Below are positions 42,448 through 53,214 of a stretch of DNA of 64,000 bases, one piece after another (the first letter of the stretch is position 1; the number at the start of each line of letters is the position of its first letter). The stretch comes from Lepus europaeus (taxonomy: Eukaryota; Chordata; Mammalia; Lagomorpha; Leporidae), in contig NC_084850.1 in the NCBI RefSeq assembly GCF_033115175.1, forward strand, positions 124,001-188,000, written 5' to 3'. Below the pieces are notes generated by a model. That model was not told the origin of the DNA. It searched no databases and was given only the letters and a program-made list of their open reading frames with translations. The position numbers and the translations under genes are program-made.

Positions 42448-43774
42448 ATGCCGGCCAGTGATCAAGGTGCAGGGGGTGAGCCGCCTGGCAATGCTGATAG
42501 CCAAGATGGCCAAGGCCGCCCCGATGGCGCCAGAGAGAGGGACGCCGCCACGGGCCAAACGCCACAGGCTGCCGTGGCACCAGGCACCCCAGGACTGAAT
42601 GAAGAGGCCGGGCCCTCGGCCAGTGTACCAAGCAGCTGGGTGCCGCAGTCGTATCCTGTCTGAGGAGGTCCCAGTGGGCCCGCAGTGGGGCTGAGCTGGC
42701 GTGGGGGAGGTGTCCAGGAGGCGGGCCGAGGAGGGCAGCGGGACAGGCGGGGGACGCGGAGGAATTTTGGAGGGCCGTGGAGGCCCAGCAAGGAACAGGG
42801 ACCGCAGGGATGGCGGTAGGGATGGGCCAGGGGGCGGGCGGGGCTAGCCTTGTCCGGGTGAGAGGGCGAGGGTGGCCTGAAGGGCAGCCTGGGGGAAAAC
42901 GGGCCCTGGCGTCTGTAAGGGGGCCTGAGATATGGTGGAAATCGGAAGCAGGTGGTTCCTTAACTGGACCTCCAGCAGCGTGCTCACCATGCCTTTCCCG
43001 ACGTGCGTGGAGGCGGAGCTAGCCCGCCAGTCGCTGGAGTCATCTGCCTATCCCCTCGGAGGGGCGGTTCAGCAGGAGGTCACAGTGCTTGGCAATCTGC
43101 TGGCTATGTCAGTTCTGCAGGGGTCCTGGGTGGCCTATGTTGCAGGGTGGCTGGGGTCAGTCTTCAACCAAGGTGGCTCCCATAGAGAAGTAGGACCCCT
43201 GGGACCAGTGTGGTGGCCTAGTGGGTGAGGACGCCATCACACATGGCCGAGGTTGGAGACCTGGCTGCACGACTACTGCACCTGGTAAGACAGTGGAAGA
43301 TGGCCCAAGTGCGTGGGGCCCCGCACCCACGTGGGAGACGTGGAAGAAGCTCCTGGCTTTGATCTGCCCCGCCCCTGTTGCCACCATTTGGAGAATGAGC
43401 CAGCAGATGGAAGATTTCTCCCTCTCTCCCTCTCTCCCTCTCTCCCTCTCTCCCTCACTCTGACTTTCAAGTAAATAACTAAATCTTAAAAAAAAAAAAA
43501 AGAAAGGAAGGAAGGAAGAACTAGGACCACCCAAAGGCAGGGTTAGAGAGACCTGGTAGACTGGGCCTGTTTCCACCTGAGGAAACAGGAGCAGAAGTCT
43601 CACCTTAACGTGGCTTTCTTCTCCACTCACTTTAGCCAACTGACTGCTGAGGACCCAGGCCTGCTCCGAATTGCCATCTCCTCCTGCTTGAACCAGCTTT
43701 CCCTGCTGCTGCAGATCCTGCAGCGCTTTGTGCCCGTGTTTTTTGTTAATCCTTCCCCTGGCAAAGCAGCCTGA
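42448..43774 (+). CDS. CTAG/LAGE3-family protein (Pcc1 fold), three exons
   Basis: Coding exons 42448-42650, 42976-43107 and 43636-43774 join in frame to 157 aa; introns are GT-AG (42651-42975, 43108-43635). Residues 1-67 are Gly/Pro/Ala-rich and disordered, as in CTAG proteins. From residue 68 the Pcc1-like domain reads SVLTMPFPTCVEAELARQSL, EVTVLGNLLA and, in exon 3, LTAEDPGLLRIAISSCLNQL, QRFVPVFF. Family members include LAGE3, a subunit of the KEOPS complex that makes t6A in tRNA, and the testis antigens CTAG1/2; the C-terminus VPVFFVNPSPGKAA is more CTAG-like. Start: ATG with G at -3 and an in-frame TGA nine bases upstream. The second acceptor is CCAGCAG, allowing loss of one Ser codon. 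AATAAA is at 43958-43963. No lesion is seen, so I judge it functional; human homologues lie in Xq28. Confidence 0.85.
43206..43487 (+). mobile_element. Older SINE in intron 2 of the CTAG/LAGE3-like gene
   Basis: GTGTGGTGGCCTAGTGGGTG head, GGCCCAAGTGCGTGGGGCCC core, (CTCTCCCT)n tract and AAATAAATAACTAAATCTTA with A-tail. It lies between donor 43108 and acceptor 43635 and does not touch either splice site. Confidence 0.88.
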
Positions 43775-43957
43775 GACCAATTCAGCGTCCCTTCTGAGGT
43801 CATGCATCCTTCCCCAGAGCATGGGTTCCTGCAAGTAGTTGTCATTTTGTTATAGCGGCCTAATTGTCTCAATGTACAGGCACCTGGCCACTGTTGGCCT
43901 TCTGTGTCCCTGATGCGGCTGGGGGGGGGGGGTGCTTTATTGTTTGTCTCTGCAGAA

Positions 43958-43963
43958 AATAAA
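43958..43963 (+). promoter_or_regulatory. Polyadenylation signal AATAAA
   Basis: Lies 184 bases after the CTAG/LAGE3-like stop codon and is followed by a GT-rich GAGTTGCTGGTCTGC element, the usual downstream arrangement. A G-run (43921-43932) precedes it. Confidence 0.75.
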
Positions 43964-44005
43964 CTGAGTTGCTGGTCTGCATCTGAGTTTCTTTGAGGCC
44001 ACAGT

Positions 44006-44330
44006 AAATTTAATGTTTTATTTAAAAAATATTCATTTGAAATCCTAAGTTACAGAGGAGAGAGAGAGTTTCCATCTGCTGGTTCACTCTCCAAATGGCT
44101 GCAATGGACATTGTAGGACCAGGACAAAGCCAGGATCCTAGAGCCTCACACATGTCTCCCGTATGAGTGCAGGGACACAAGTATTTGTGCCATCCTCCAC
44201 GGCCTTCCCAGGAACATTAGCAAGGACCTGGATGGGAAGCAGAGCAGCTAGGACTTGAACTGGATGCCATATGGGATGCCCACACTGCAGGCAGAGCTGT
44301 ACCTGCTATGCCGCAGCGGCGGCCCCAAGA
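44006..44330 (-). mobile_element. Older lagomorph SINE
   Basis: TTTATTTAAAAAATATTCATTTGA-type tail at the left, TCCATCTGCTGGTTCACTCT, AGTGCAGGGACACAAGTA core and the head CTATGCCGCAGCGGCGGCCC at the right, in minus orientation. Confidence 0.9.
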
Positions 44331-44334
44331 GAGA

Positions 44335-46850
44335 GATTTTCCACAGAACAATGATATTTGGGAATAGCAGAATGCTGCAATTGGGAAAAGCAGAGCAAGA
44401 AATGGGAATACGTGTGCTGTCTTGATTATTGATCTATTCCGGCTTTCTATGCCTTTGTGCCTCCATTTTAGTAATTTGTATGTGTCCACAAATCTATCCA
44501 TTTCTTATAGCGTTTCCAATTTGTTGGCATAAAGCAGTTTGTAATAATTTCTGATAATTATTTCCGTGGCGTCAGTTGTAACATCTTGTTTTTTATCTCT
44601 GATTTTATTAATTTAGGTCTTCCCACATACCCCCCCCCCACCTTTTTTGGTTAGTTGGGCCAAAGATTTACCAATTTGGTTTACTTTATGAAAAAATCAG
44701 CTATTCATTTCCCCAATCTTTTGCATTTTTTTTCAATTTTGCTTATTTCCTCCCTAATTTTTTCAAAAGATTTTTTATCTTGAAAGTCGGAGTTACACAC
44801 AGAGAGAAGGAGAGATAGAGATAAGAGAGATCTTGCCTCCATTGATTCACTGTCCAAATGGCTGGACCAGGCTGAAACCAGGAGCCAGGAGTTTTCTCCG
44901 GGTCTCCCACGTGCATGCAAGGGCCTAAGTACTTGGGCATCCTCCGCTGCTTTCCCAGGCCCACTAGCAGGGAAATGGATCAGAAGCGGAACAGCCAGGA
45001 CTTGAACAGACACCAAATGGGATCTAGCGCTGCAGACTTCCGCTTAACCCGCTGTGCCATAGCACCAAACCCTCCCTAGGTTTTATGATTTCTTTTCTCC
45101 TACTAATAATAGAGTTGTTTTTTTTCTGTTTTTTCTTGAGCTGCATTGTTACATCCTTTGATCCATTTCCAGTTTCTTGATGTAAGCACTAATTGTTGTA
45201 AGCTTTCCATGTAACACTGCTTTTGCTGTTTTTCCATTCCTTCAGAACTTTTAAGACATGTACACTTTGTCATTTGATGGTATCCCATCGATCTTGAATA
45301 CTGTCTTTCAGTTTTTCTGATTTTTTTCTTTCTTTTTTGTTTTTTTTTTTTTTTTGTCTGTGACATATCCAAAGGTGTGTCTTCTGGCTTGGATAGTCTT
45401 TCTTCTGCCTCACTGAGTTTGTTGTTAAGGCTTTCCGTTGTATTTTTATTTGAGGTGCTGAATTCTTCATTTCTAGAATTTCGGTTGGATTTTTCTTTTA
45501 TATGTCTATCTCCTTGAAGAATTTCCCACCTGTGACATGTATGGATTTCCTTACTTCTTGTAACTGCTTCTCTGTACGCTTGAGCAATCTTGAATCATTC
45601 TTTTGCATTTGTTTTCAGGCATTTCCTCAATCTCCTCATCTGCCCACTCTAACAGTGATGTATCATGGTGTTCCCTTTGGGGAATGACATTGTCCTCGTT
45701 ATTGATATTTCTTGCATTTCTGCATTTATTTCTGTGCTTCTGGGGAATCACTTGTTGGGATCTCCTCGGAAGGCTTTGTTCTCAGAAGTGTGTCTCTGTG
45801 ACTTGGCGGAATGCCTGTGGGTTACAGCAGATATTCAGAGGCGTTTGCTGCTTGGGGCCAGGGAGCTCTGGCCAGCCTTTGAGGGGGAGACAAGAGTCCA
45901 GAACGACACAGATTTGGTTGTGATGGGCCTCTTCTGGTTATGTTCAGTAGAGGCCGAGTCTGATTACGCTGGCTGGTGTGTTCACATCAGCCCTTCTCTG
46001 TGCCAAGGTGCACCAACTGATTCAGTGTCTAGGATGAGCTCACAGTGCCTGCACACCCCACCCACTCTAGTCCATGAACTCCCATCAGATCTAAGCACTG
46101 TGTAATGTGAGTGCCAAGCACTATGTGAGGTCCCTCCACAGCACTCAGGGAGTTCTGAGCTTTTGGAGTCAGACCAAGTATTTGCCCGTAGACCAGCCTT
46201 ACCCCACAACCATCTGTGTTTCATGGCCTCTGCAGAACTCACAGTCGAAGGATGCCCACAGCCTCAAGGTGCAGGACTCCCTTAGTCAAGGTGCAGGGGA
46301 TCTGTTCTCTGCCCTGCAAGCTGCCCCATCCCTGGAGTGAGCTGTCATGTCCCCGGGCCCCAGACTGAGCTGCCAGCCTGACACAGGTTGCTTAGAGCTC
46401 TGCCTCGGCGAGACGATCCTGGTGCTTTTATGTGGGGTGGGGAGAGAAACAAGGTGTCCTCTCTCCATGGAGCTAAGTGGACGGCCTGCCCCTGCCAACT
46501 CTCTAGGCCACAGTCAAAGTGTGTGGGGAATGCGGAGTCCTCCCTCAGAGAAAACCGCCAGTGGCACAGAGGCCGCTGCAGCCTCCTCTCACCTTCCTCT
46601 GAGAAGATGCCATCTCTCCCCCGGCCGACAGCTCGAGGAGTCACTGCTAGCATACTGGCAGCCGCTGCATGTTTGTATACTGTCCCTCATGCTCCACGAA
46701 ATCTCTGCTTAATAAGTTATCCACTGAAAAGTCTTCTCCAACTGTACCCGGGTAACACGACCCTTCCTTTGTTTTTCTTGTGTCTTCCCGTGCTTAAAAT
46801 CAGTGCGTCTTCTCCCTATCTAGCCATCTGGGATCTCCTTTGGATGGCTT
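44335..46850 (-). mobile_element. Old L1, minus strand (ORF2, ORF1, 5'UTR)
   Basis: Reverse complement of L1: ORF2 linker region (44390-44765, 45076-45280), ORF1 (about 45280-45700) and a GC-richer 5'UTR (about 45700-46850). It is collinear with 34500-38780 and 53880-56040. All frames are broken. Confidence 0.75.
44770..45072 (-). mobile_element. Older SINE inside the old L1
   Basis: GATTTTTTATCTTGAAAGTC and GAGTTACACACAGAGAGAAG at the left, GGTCTCCCACGTGCATGCAA core and the head CGCTGTGCCATAGCACCAAA at the right. It interrupts the ORF2 region of the L1. Confidence 0.88.
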
Positions 46851-46852
46851 TT

Positions 46853-47170
46853 TAAAAAATATTTATTTTACTTACTTGAAAGTGTTACATAGAGAGAAGG
46901 AGGTACAGAGAAAGGGAGAGAGATCTTCCATCCACCAGCTCCCACACAGCCGCGGCTGGGTCAGGCCGAAGCCAGGAGCCCAGAACTCCCATCCGGGTCT
47001 CCCACGTAGCTGACAGTTGCCTATATATTTGCGCCACTTTCTGTGGCTTTACCAAGCACATTAGCAGGCAGCTGGAGGGAAAGTGGAGCAGCTGGCACTC
47101 CATCTCGTGCTCAGATGGGATGCTGGTGCTGCAGGCAGTGTCTTAATTCACTGCACCACAACGCCGGCCC
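46853..47170 (-). mobile_element. Older lagomorph SINE
   Basis: AAAAATATTTATTTTACTTA tail side, GAGATCTTCCATCCACCAGC, CTCCCATCCGGGTCTCCCAC and the head TGCACCACAACGCCGGCCCC. Confidence 0.9.
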
Positions 47171-47654
47171 CTGGATGGCTTTGATTGATTGATTTCCCTT
47201 TGATGGGTTGGATCTCCCTGTTTCCTTGCAAGCCTGGTAGACTAGATTGGATATGAGGGATTGAGAACTTCTCCTTGAGTGTTGGACGTTTTTCTGGTTC
47301 TAAACCCTTCTTGAGCTTTTTTTCTGAAATGCTGTTATTTGGGAACAGTTTTGAGTCTTGCTTTTAGGATTTGCACAGTGAGACGAGAGCACATTTTGAT
47401 GTAAGATTTATGTAATTCATTGACAGTTTCCAGTGTTTGGCAAGGCAATAGGTTTCAAAAACAAGGACTTTTTCTGTCAGTATAGGAGGGGTGTGGTAAA
47501 ATATACCTAGATAGTTATCTGACATTTTGTGTTAAGGATGTGGATACCCTTTGGTCCACCCTTAGGAGTCTGTCCAAACTCTGGCATATAAAAATGAGGC
47601 ATAATCCACCAATGTGTTAACTATAGCATCCGATAAAACTTTAACAACGGAGGT
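47171..47654. other. Unassigned, no gene
   Basis: AT-rich sequence between two SINEs; possibly older L1 5' flank. No frame or motif is recognised. Confidence 0.35.
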
Positions 47655-47911
47655 GGTGGTTTTGCTTACAGTTAAGACGGTGGTCGATATGCCCGCATTT
47701 CATATCAGAGTACCTGGATTCAATACCTGGCCTGGGTCATTTCGGATTCGGCTTCTCACTAATATGCCTGGGAAATCAGTGCAAGATGACCTAAGTGCTT
47801 GGGTCCCTCAACCCACATGGGAGACCTGGATGAAGCTCCAGGTTCTTGGATTCTTCCTGGCTCAGCCCCAGCTGTTGAGGCCATTTGGGGAATGAGCCAG
47901 CAGATGGGAGA

Positions 47912-47945
<34 letters not shown>

Positions 47946-47990
47946 CCCTCTCTCTCTCTCTCTCTCTCTCTCACAATTTCCAATAAATAA
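47655..47990 (+). mobile_element. Older lagomorph SINE with long CT tract
   Basis: GGTCGATATGCCCGCATTTC head region, GCAAGATGACCTAAGTGCTT core, GGGGAATGAGCCAGCAGATG, (CT)n at 47909-47973 and CAATAAATAAAATAAATC end. Confidence 0.85.
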
Positions 47991-48094
47991 AATAAATCAT
48001 AAATAAAAACAACTAAACATCCAGCAGAAATAGTTGATCTCTACTGGACTGCAGAGATACCTGCACACAAAGACAGATTCACCAAAAAGATCTA

Positions 48095-49562
48095 TTTTTT
48101 TACTTTTATAAATTACCAAAGTACAGCTTATGGATTACAATGGCTTCCCCCCCCATAACTTCCCTCCCATCCACACGCCTCCCATTTCCCACTCCCTCTC
48201 CCATTCCATTCACATCAAGATTCATTTTCAATTCTCTTTATATACAGAAGATCAGTTTAGTATATATTAAGTAAAGATTTCAACAGTTTGCACCCACACA
48301 GAACATAAAGTGTAAAATACTGTTTCAGTACTAGTTATAGCATTAGTTCACATTGAACAACACATTAAGGACAGAGATCCTACATGAGGAGTAAGTGCAC
48401 AGTGACTCCTGTTGTTGATTTAACAAATTGACACTCTTGTTTATGGCGTCAGTAATCTCCCTAGGCTCTTGTCATGAGTTACCAAGGCTGTGGAATCCTT
48501 TTGAGTTCGCTAACTTTGATCTTATTTAGACAAGGTCATAGTCAAAGTGGAAGTTCTCTCCTCCCTTCAGAGAAAGGTACCTCCTTCTTTGATGGCCCAT
48601 TCTTTCTACTGGGATCTCACAGAGATCTTTCATTTAGGTTTTTTTTTTTTGCCAGAGTGTGTTGGCTTTCCATGCCTAAAATACTCTTATGGGCTCTTCA
48701 GCCAGATCCGAATGCCTTAAGGACTGATTCTGAGGCCAGAGTGCTATTTAGGACATCTGTCTTTCCATGAGTCTGCTGTGTCTCCCCCTTCCCATGTTGG
48801 ATCCTTCTCTCCCTTTTTTGGTTTTGTCAGTTAGTATTAGCAGACATTAGTCTTGTTTGTGTGATCCCTTTGACTCTTAGACCTATCAGTGTGATCAATT
48901 GTGAACTGAAATTGATCACTTGGACTAGTGAGATGGCATTGGTACGTGCCACCTTGATGGGATTGTATTGGAATCCCCTGGCACATTTCTAACTCTATAC
49001 AGCAGTAACAAACAATGAAATCCGGTCAGTTGCAACAAAATGGAGGAATCTGGAACACATCATGCTGAGTGAAATAAGCCAGTCCCAGAGGGACAAATAT
49101 CATATGTTCTCCCTGATCGGTGACAACTAACCGAGCACCATTTGGAGCAAGTCAGCTTGAGCATGTCCCAAATTGTACATCTCCTCCCTCTCTAATTCCC
49201 ACTCTTATATTTAACAGAGATTACTTTTCAGTTAAATTTAAACACCTAGGAGTAATTGTGTGTTGATTACAGAGTTCAACCAATAGTATTAAGTAGATCA
49301 AAAAAATACTAAAAGGGATAAAGTATTAAGTTGTACATCAACAGTCAGGATGAGGGCTGATCAAGCCACTGTCTCTCATAGTGTCCATTACACTTCAACA
49401 GGTTTCCTTTTTGGTGCTCGGTTAGTTGTCACTGATCAGGGAGAACATATGATATTTGTACCTTTGAGACTGGCTTAATTCACTCAGCATAATGTTTTCC
49501 AGATCCCTCCATTTTGCTGCAAATGACCAGATTTCATTGTTTTTGACTGCTGTATAGTATTC
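48095..49562 (-). mobile_element. L1 3' end, minus strand, with inverted internal segment
   Basis: Reverse complement of the L1 3' terminus (48110-48260) and 3'UTR (to 49440), then the last codons of ORF2 (49440-49562). Bases 49006-49143 are in the opposite orientation. The ORF2 side is cut by the A-tail of the KLF17 retrocopy at 49563. Confidence 0.88.
49006..49143 (+). repeat. Inverted ORF2-end segment within the L1 3'UTR
   Basis: This plus-oriented stretch (AATGAAATCCGGTCAGTTGC ... CTGATCGGTGACAACTAACC) is the reverse complement of 49425-49560 in the same element. The 3'UTR reads straight through on both sides (aaatggt on one side, gagttagaaatgtg on the other), so it is an addition, not an inversion in place. 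Confidence 0.85.
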
Positions 49563-51092
49563 TTTTTTATGATAAATCAGTTAGGTTTTATTTGGGAGGT
49601 GCATTAGAAATGGGAAAGTAGAAGTGGAATATGGGAGGTATCACAAGGTGTTCCATCGCCCAGCTCGGCAACCTTGAGAGGCACAGCAGGTATGTCCAGC
49701 AGCTACCTCAGGTCTCCCCAGAGGCTGCAGTGTTGTGGAGAAACCATGCCTTGCCAGAAATGGAGAGAAAGGAAGAAGGCAGAAATGGAAAGAAAGGAAG
49801 AAGGCAGAACTGATCTGCCTGACTCTCTGCTACTTTTCATTCCCTTTAGTGAAATTGCACCCATGGCTGTTAACTTCCCTGCAGTCCCACGTTGCTAGCA
49901 GTTACTCAGCAGGACTCTGCCTTCCGTGCCCTATGGTGGGGCACACCATCCATGTCTGAAATGGTGAGAACAGAAAAGCTCTAGACGTGTGGCCGGTGAG
50001 TGCCATAGAGAACCTGACGCTGTCCATATGACAGGTCCAACACAGTCCACTGCTGGTTTTCTCAGTTTCCAGAACAGGAAATAATGCATAGTGATCAAAG
50101 ATCTTTCCCAAAGTCACAGGACTAGGAAGTGCTATGCTCAGGGCTTCAACATGGTCTGGCTCTGGAAACTGAGTGATCAGGATAAAGAAGTCAGATTTTG
50201 TTCAGCAGGCGAAACAGTCACTGAGGGCTTTCAAGCTGGGGAGTGACATGAGATGATGAACCTTTCAATGTGCTCCAGTCTCTGCTGTGCTCCACTTTTC
50301 CATCTGTCTCACATTGGCAGAAGCAGGTGGCTCCAAAGAGGTGAAGGCATCGAAATAGTTGTGGAGGTTTTTGAGGGACCCTGACTGAGTCCAGAGCTGC
50401 ATTTGGACTTTAAAATAGCCTTATAACCTTCTCTGTCATCATCCAAGCCTACACCTACCAAGGACATGAGCTGGGCAGAGGTAGGCGGGATTTGCGTACG
50501 GAAGCCAAAATAGGAGAAGAGGACATTGACCTAAAGACCAGGAAGAAGAATATCATCCATCTGCTAGCCGTCAGCCTGCGGGTCTGGAGATCCTGGCATC
50601 CGCTGATGAATCCTTTGGTGTTGTCTGAGATGGTCAGACCTCATGAACTGTCGGCTGCACTGTTCACATCTGTGTGGTTGGTATCTGGTGTGTATCCGTG
50701 TGTGTCGTGTGAGCTCATCAGATCGGAAGAAAGACCAGTTACAGCCTTCCCACAGGCATTTATAGAGCCTGTCACCTGCGTGCTTGCGCTCATGACTCAC
50801 GAGGTGTGACCGCTTGGTGTAAGCTTTTCCACAGTTCTCGTACTGGCAGATGTAAGGCCTTGAACCTGGGGACCTCCTCCTGGGCTCCCTTTCTTGTGCC
50901 CTCGAGTTGTCCACTCCCTGTGCTGCAGGTGTGGGCTCTGGAATCCTGGGCTCTAAGGCCCCCAACATGTCTGTGCCCTGAGTGAAGTGTTGAGTGCTGG
51001 GCAGGCCATAGCTACAAGGTTCATTCACTGCACTGCTTCCAGAAGATGGAAATATGTCCAACATGCACATTGACCTTTAAGCTACTGGGACC
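49563..51092 (-). pseudogene. KLF17: KLF17 processed pseudogene, 5'-truncated
   Basis: Minus-strand frame 51070-50564 (168 codons) carries three uninterrupted C2H2 fingers of Kruppel-like type: ENCGKAYTKRSHLVSH (finger 1, about 73-97), WEGCNWSFFRSDELTRH (finger 2, about 103-127) and CSRQFMRSDHLRQH (finger 3, about 133-155). The HTRYQP linker, the FFRSDEL motif and the SPDPQA tail fit KLF17, a germline/early-embryo transcription factor. Retrocopy evidence: no introns across the finger region, about 1 kb of 3'UTR, AATAAA (49587-49592) and a short A-tail (T-run 49563-49568) abutting L1 sequence. An in-frame stop lies nine bases before the first ATG and the N-terminal two thirds is missing. The finger frame itself is undamaged, so a short zinc-finger protein is possible but unproven. 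Confidence 0.85.
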
Positions 51093-51102
51093 CCAGCAAG
51101 GA

Positions 51103-52992
51103 AGTTTACTGTACCATTATGATGGGAGGTAACACCATAAATTATAAAGTGCACCAAGGATCTGATATCCTTTGGGTAGGTAGACAGGAATTTCCAAAGG
51201 TATTGGCAGCATCTCCTCTAACTAGAGCCCTAAAATGTCTACATAAAATCAGACAAGAATGTATTATACGAATAGGGCAAGAACCTAGATATAGGTTACC
51301 TATAAAAAAAAAGAGGATTTAGATGTTATGATTCAGGAAGACCCCTACTTGCATTGGGTACCACAGATTGAATGTATCCATGCACCTTTAATGCTTAGAA
51401 GAGCGCTAAGCAGTCTTCAAGGTCATCCCGTGCCAGGACCTACTTACTATGTTGATGGAGGAAGCAAACAGGGGCAAGGAAAATATGGCTTTTGGAGATC
51501 AGATGGAGTTAAATTAATTAAGGAGGGTGAGGGAGTTAATCAAGAATTAGAGAAAAGAGCCATGCTACTAGCCCTTCAAGAAGGACCCCCGATAATGAAT
51601 ATAGTTACGGATTCCCAATATGTATATACATTAATTGAGGCCAGACCCCTACCTGTAAATATTGAAGAACCCTTGCTTAGAATCATATTAGAAGCTATAG
51701 AAAGTAAAGAAGAAATTTACATCCAGTGGGTGCCTGGACATAAGGGAATCCCAGGCAATGAAAATATTGGCAAATTAGTTTCACAAATAAATACAACTCA
51801 AATAAACCTGGTAGTACAAGGTGGTCACATTAAGGAAAAAGAACCAGAACAGATTGGATACTCCATAAGTGCCCCAAAAGATCTGGTACTTATGCCAAAG
51901 GTAATAGAGACCCTTAACCTACAAACACAAATTATCATAATCCCAGGACAGTGGGGGTGGATAACAGAAACACCAGAGATGACTGAGGCCAAAGTAAGGG
52001 TAGTTAGAGGTTTCATCAGCCCAGGAGATCAAAATCCTTTAAAGATAAGATTGGTTAACCTATCCCAAAAAATAGTATATGTAAAAACAGGACAACTAGT
52101 AGCTCAGTTAATTTTAATGCCTGTCCTCCATGGCATAAGTAAGGCACCAAACATCTTTTTCCTAGAACATATTGAGACAGCCACGGACGATCATGCTAAA
52201 TGGCACAGTGATGTGTCATACTCGAGACACCAATTCAGCTTACCAAGAATTGTAGCAGGACAAATAATAAAGAACTGCCCCAAGTGTGTGCGTAAAGGAG
52301 GAACTACTCCTCATATTAGTAGATCAGGGCCAGGACTGTGGCAAATGGATGTGACCCACTATGAGGCCCGGCTAATCCTGGTAGCCATTGAAACATCTAC
52401 TGGCCTTCTATGGGCTAAGCTAATTCCTAAGGAAACAGTATGGGGAATATTAGAACTACAGAACCTATTTCATATCCAAGCACTCCATACAGATAATGGC
52501 CCTAACTTTACAGCAGAAAGGGTCACGGGACTGTGCCGATATTTAAATATTGATCGTACCACAGGCACACCCTATAATCCACAGTCGCAAGGAATGGTTG
52601 AGAGAGCTAATCAATCCTTAAAACAAGAAATGGATAAATTTGCCGATGTGGTTCAAACCATTGAAGCATGGCTACAATTGGCTCTTATCGCCCTTAATCA
52701 AAAGAAAAGGGGAGGAATAGGGGGCCATACTCCTACTGAAAGATATATCCATCAGAGATGGCAAGAACTAGAGCAAACGCTCCAACTTCAGAAATTTAAA
52801 GACAAAAAAACTCTTTTGCTTTTATAGATTACCAAACAGTAAAGACTGGAAAGGGCCCACTACCATCCTTTGGAAAGGAGAGAAGGGGCAGTAGTGATCG
52901 ACACACCTGAAAAGGGGATTATTAGCTTGCCCCAAAGACATGTTAGGATGGCTCCAGCCCCAGGACCTCAAGACTTGGGAACTTCCAATTAG
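51103..52992 (+). pseudogene. pol: Lentiviral pol remnant: RT connection-RNase H-dUTPase-integrase
   Basis: A 499-codon open block (51328-52827) is preceded in another frame by RT connection sequence (51119-51322) and followed, after a frameshift in the A-run near 52805, by the integrase C-terminus ending at 52992. Within the block, RNase H has D43, E73 and D95, but the fourth catalytic Asp position is Gly148. The dUTPase (about 172-266) lacks recognisable catalytic motifs (GYSIS for GYDL; no GRSS; no Tyr motif). Integrase keeps the zinc HHCC (H289, H293, C317, C320) and D341, D389, E425, with 35 residues between the last two. So the integrase core is oddly well preserved inside a dead gene. 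Confidence 0.88.
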
Positions 52993-53214
52993 GCACTAAT
53001 GGAATAACTCATGTGTTTGTAAGGTGCTTTTTACAGAAAGAATTAGGGATTTCATATTCCAGAGCTAAGACTAAAGAACTCCAGAAATGGCAACAGCAGC
53101 AGCAAACGGAGAGGGGACCCGGATAAAGGTAAGTTAATCGCAGGTAAGCAAGCACTTAAATGATTTAAAGTATTAGGTAACTTAAGGGGATTGTGGGAAA
53201 GATTTGAACTACCT

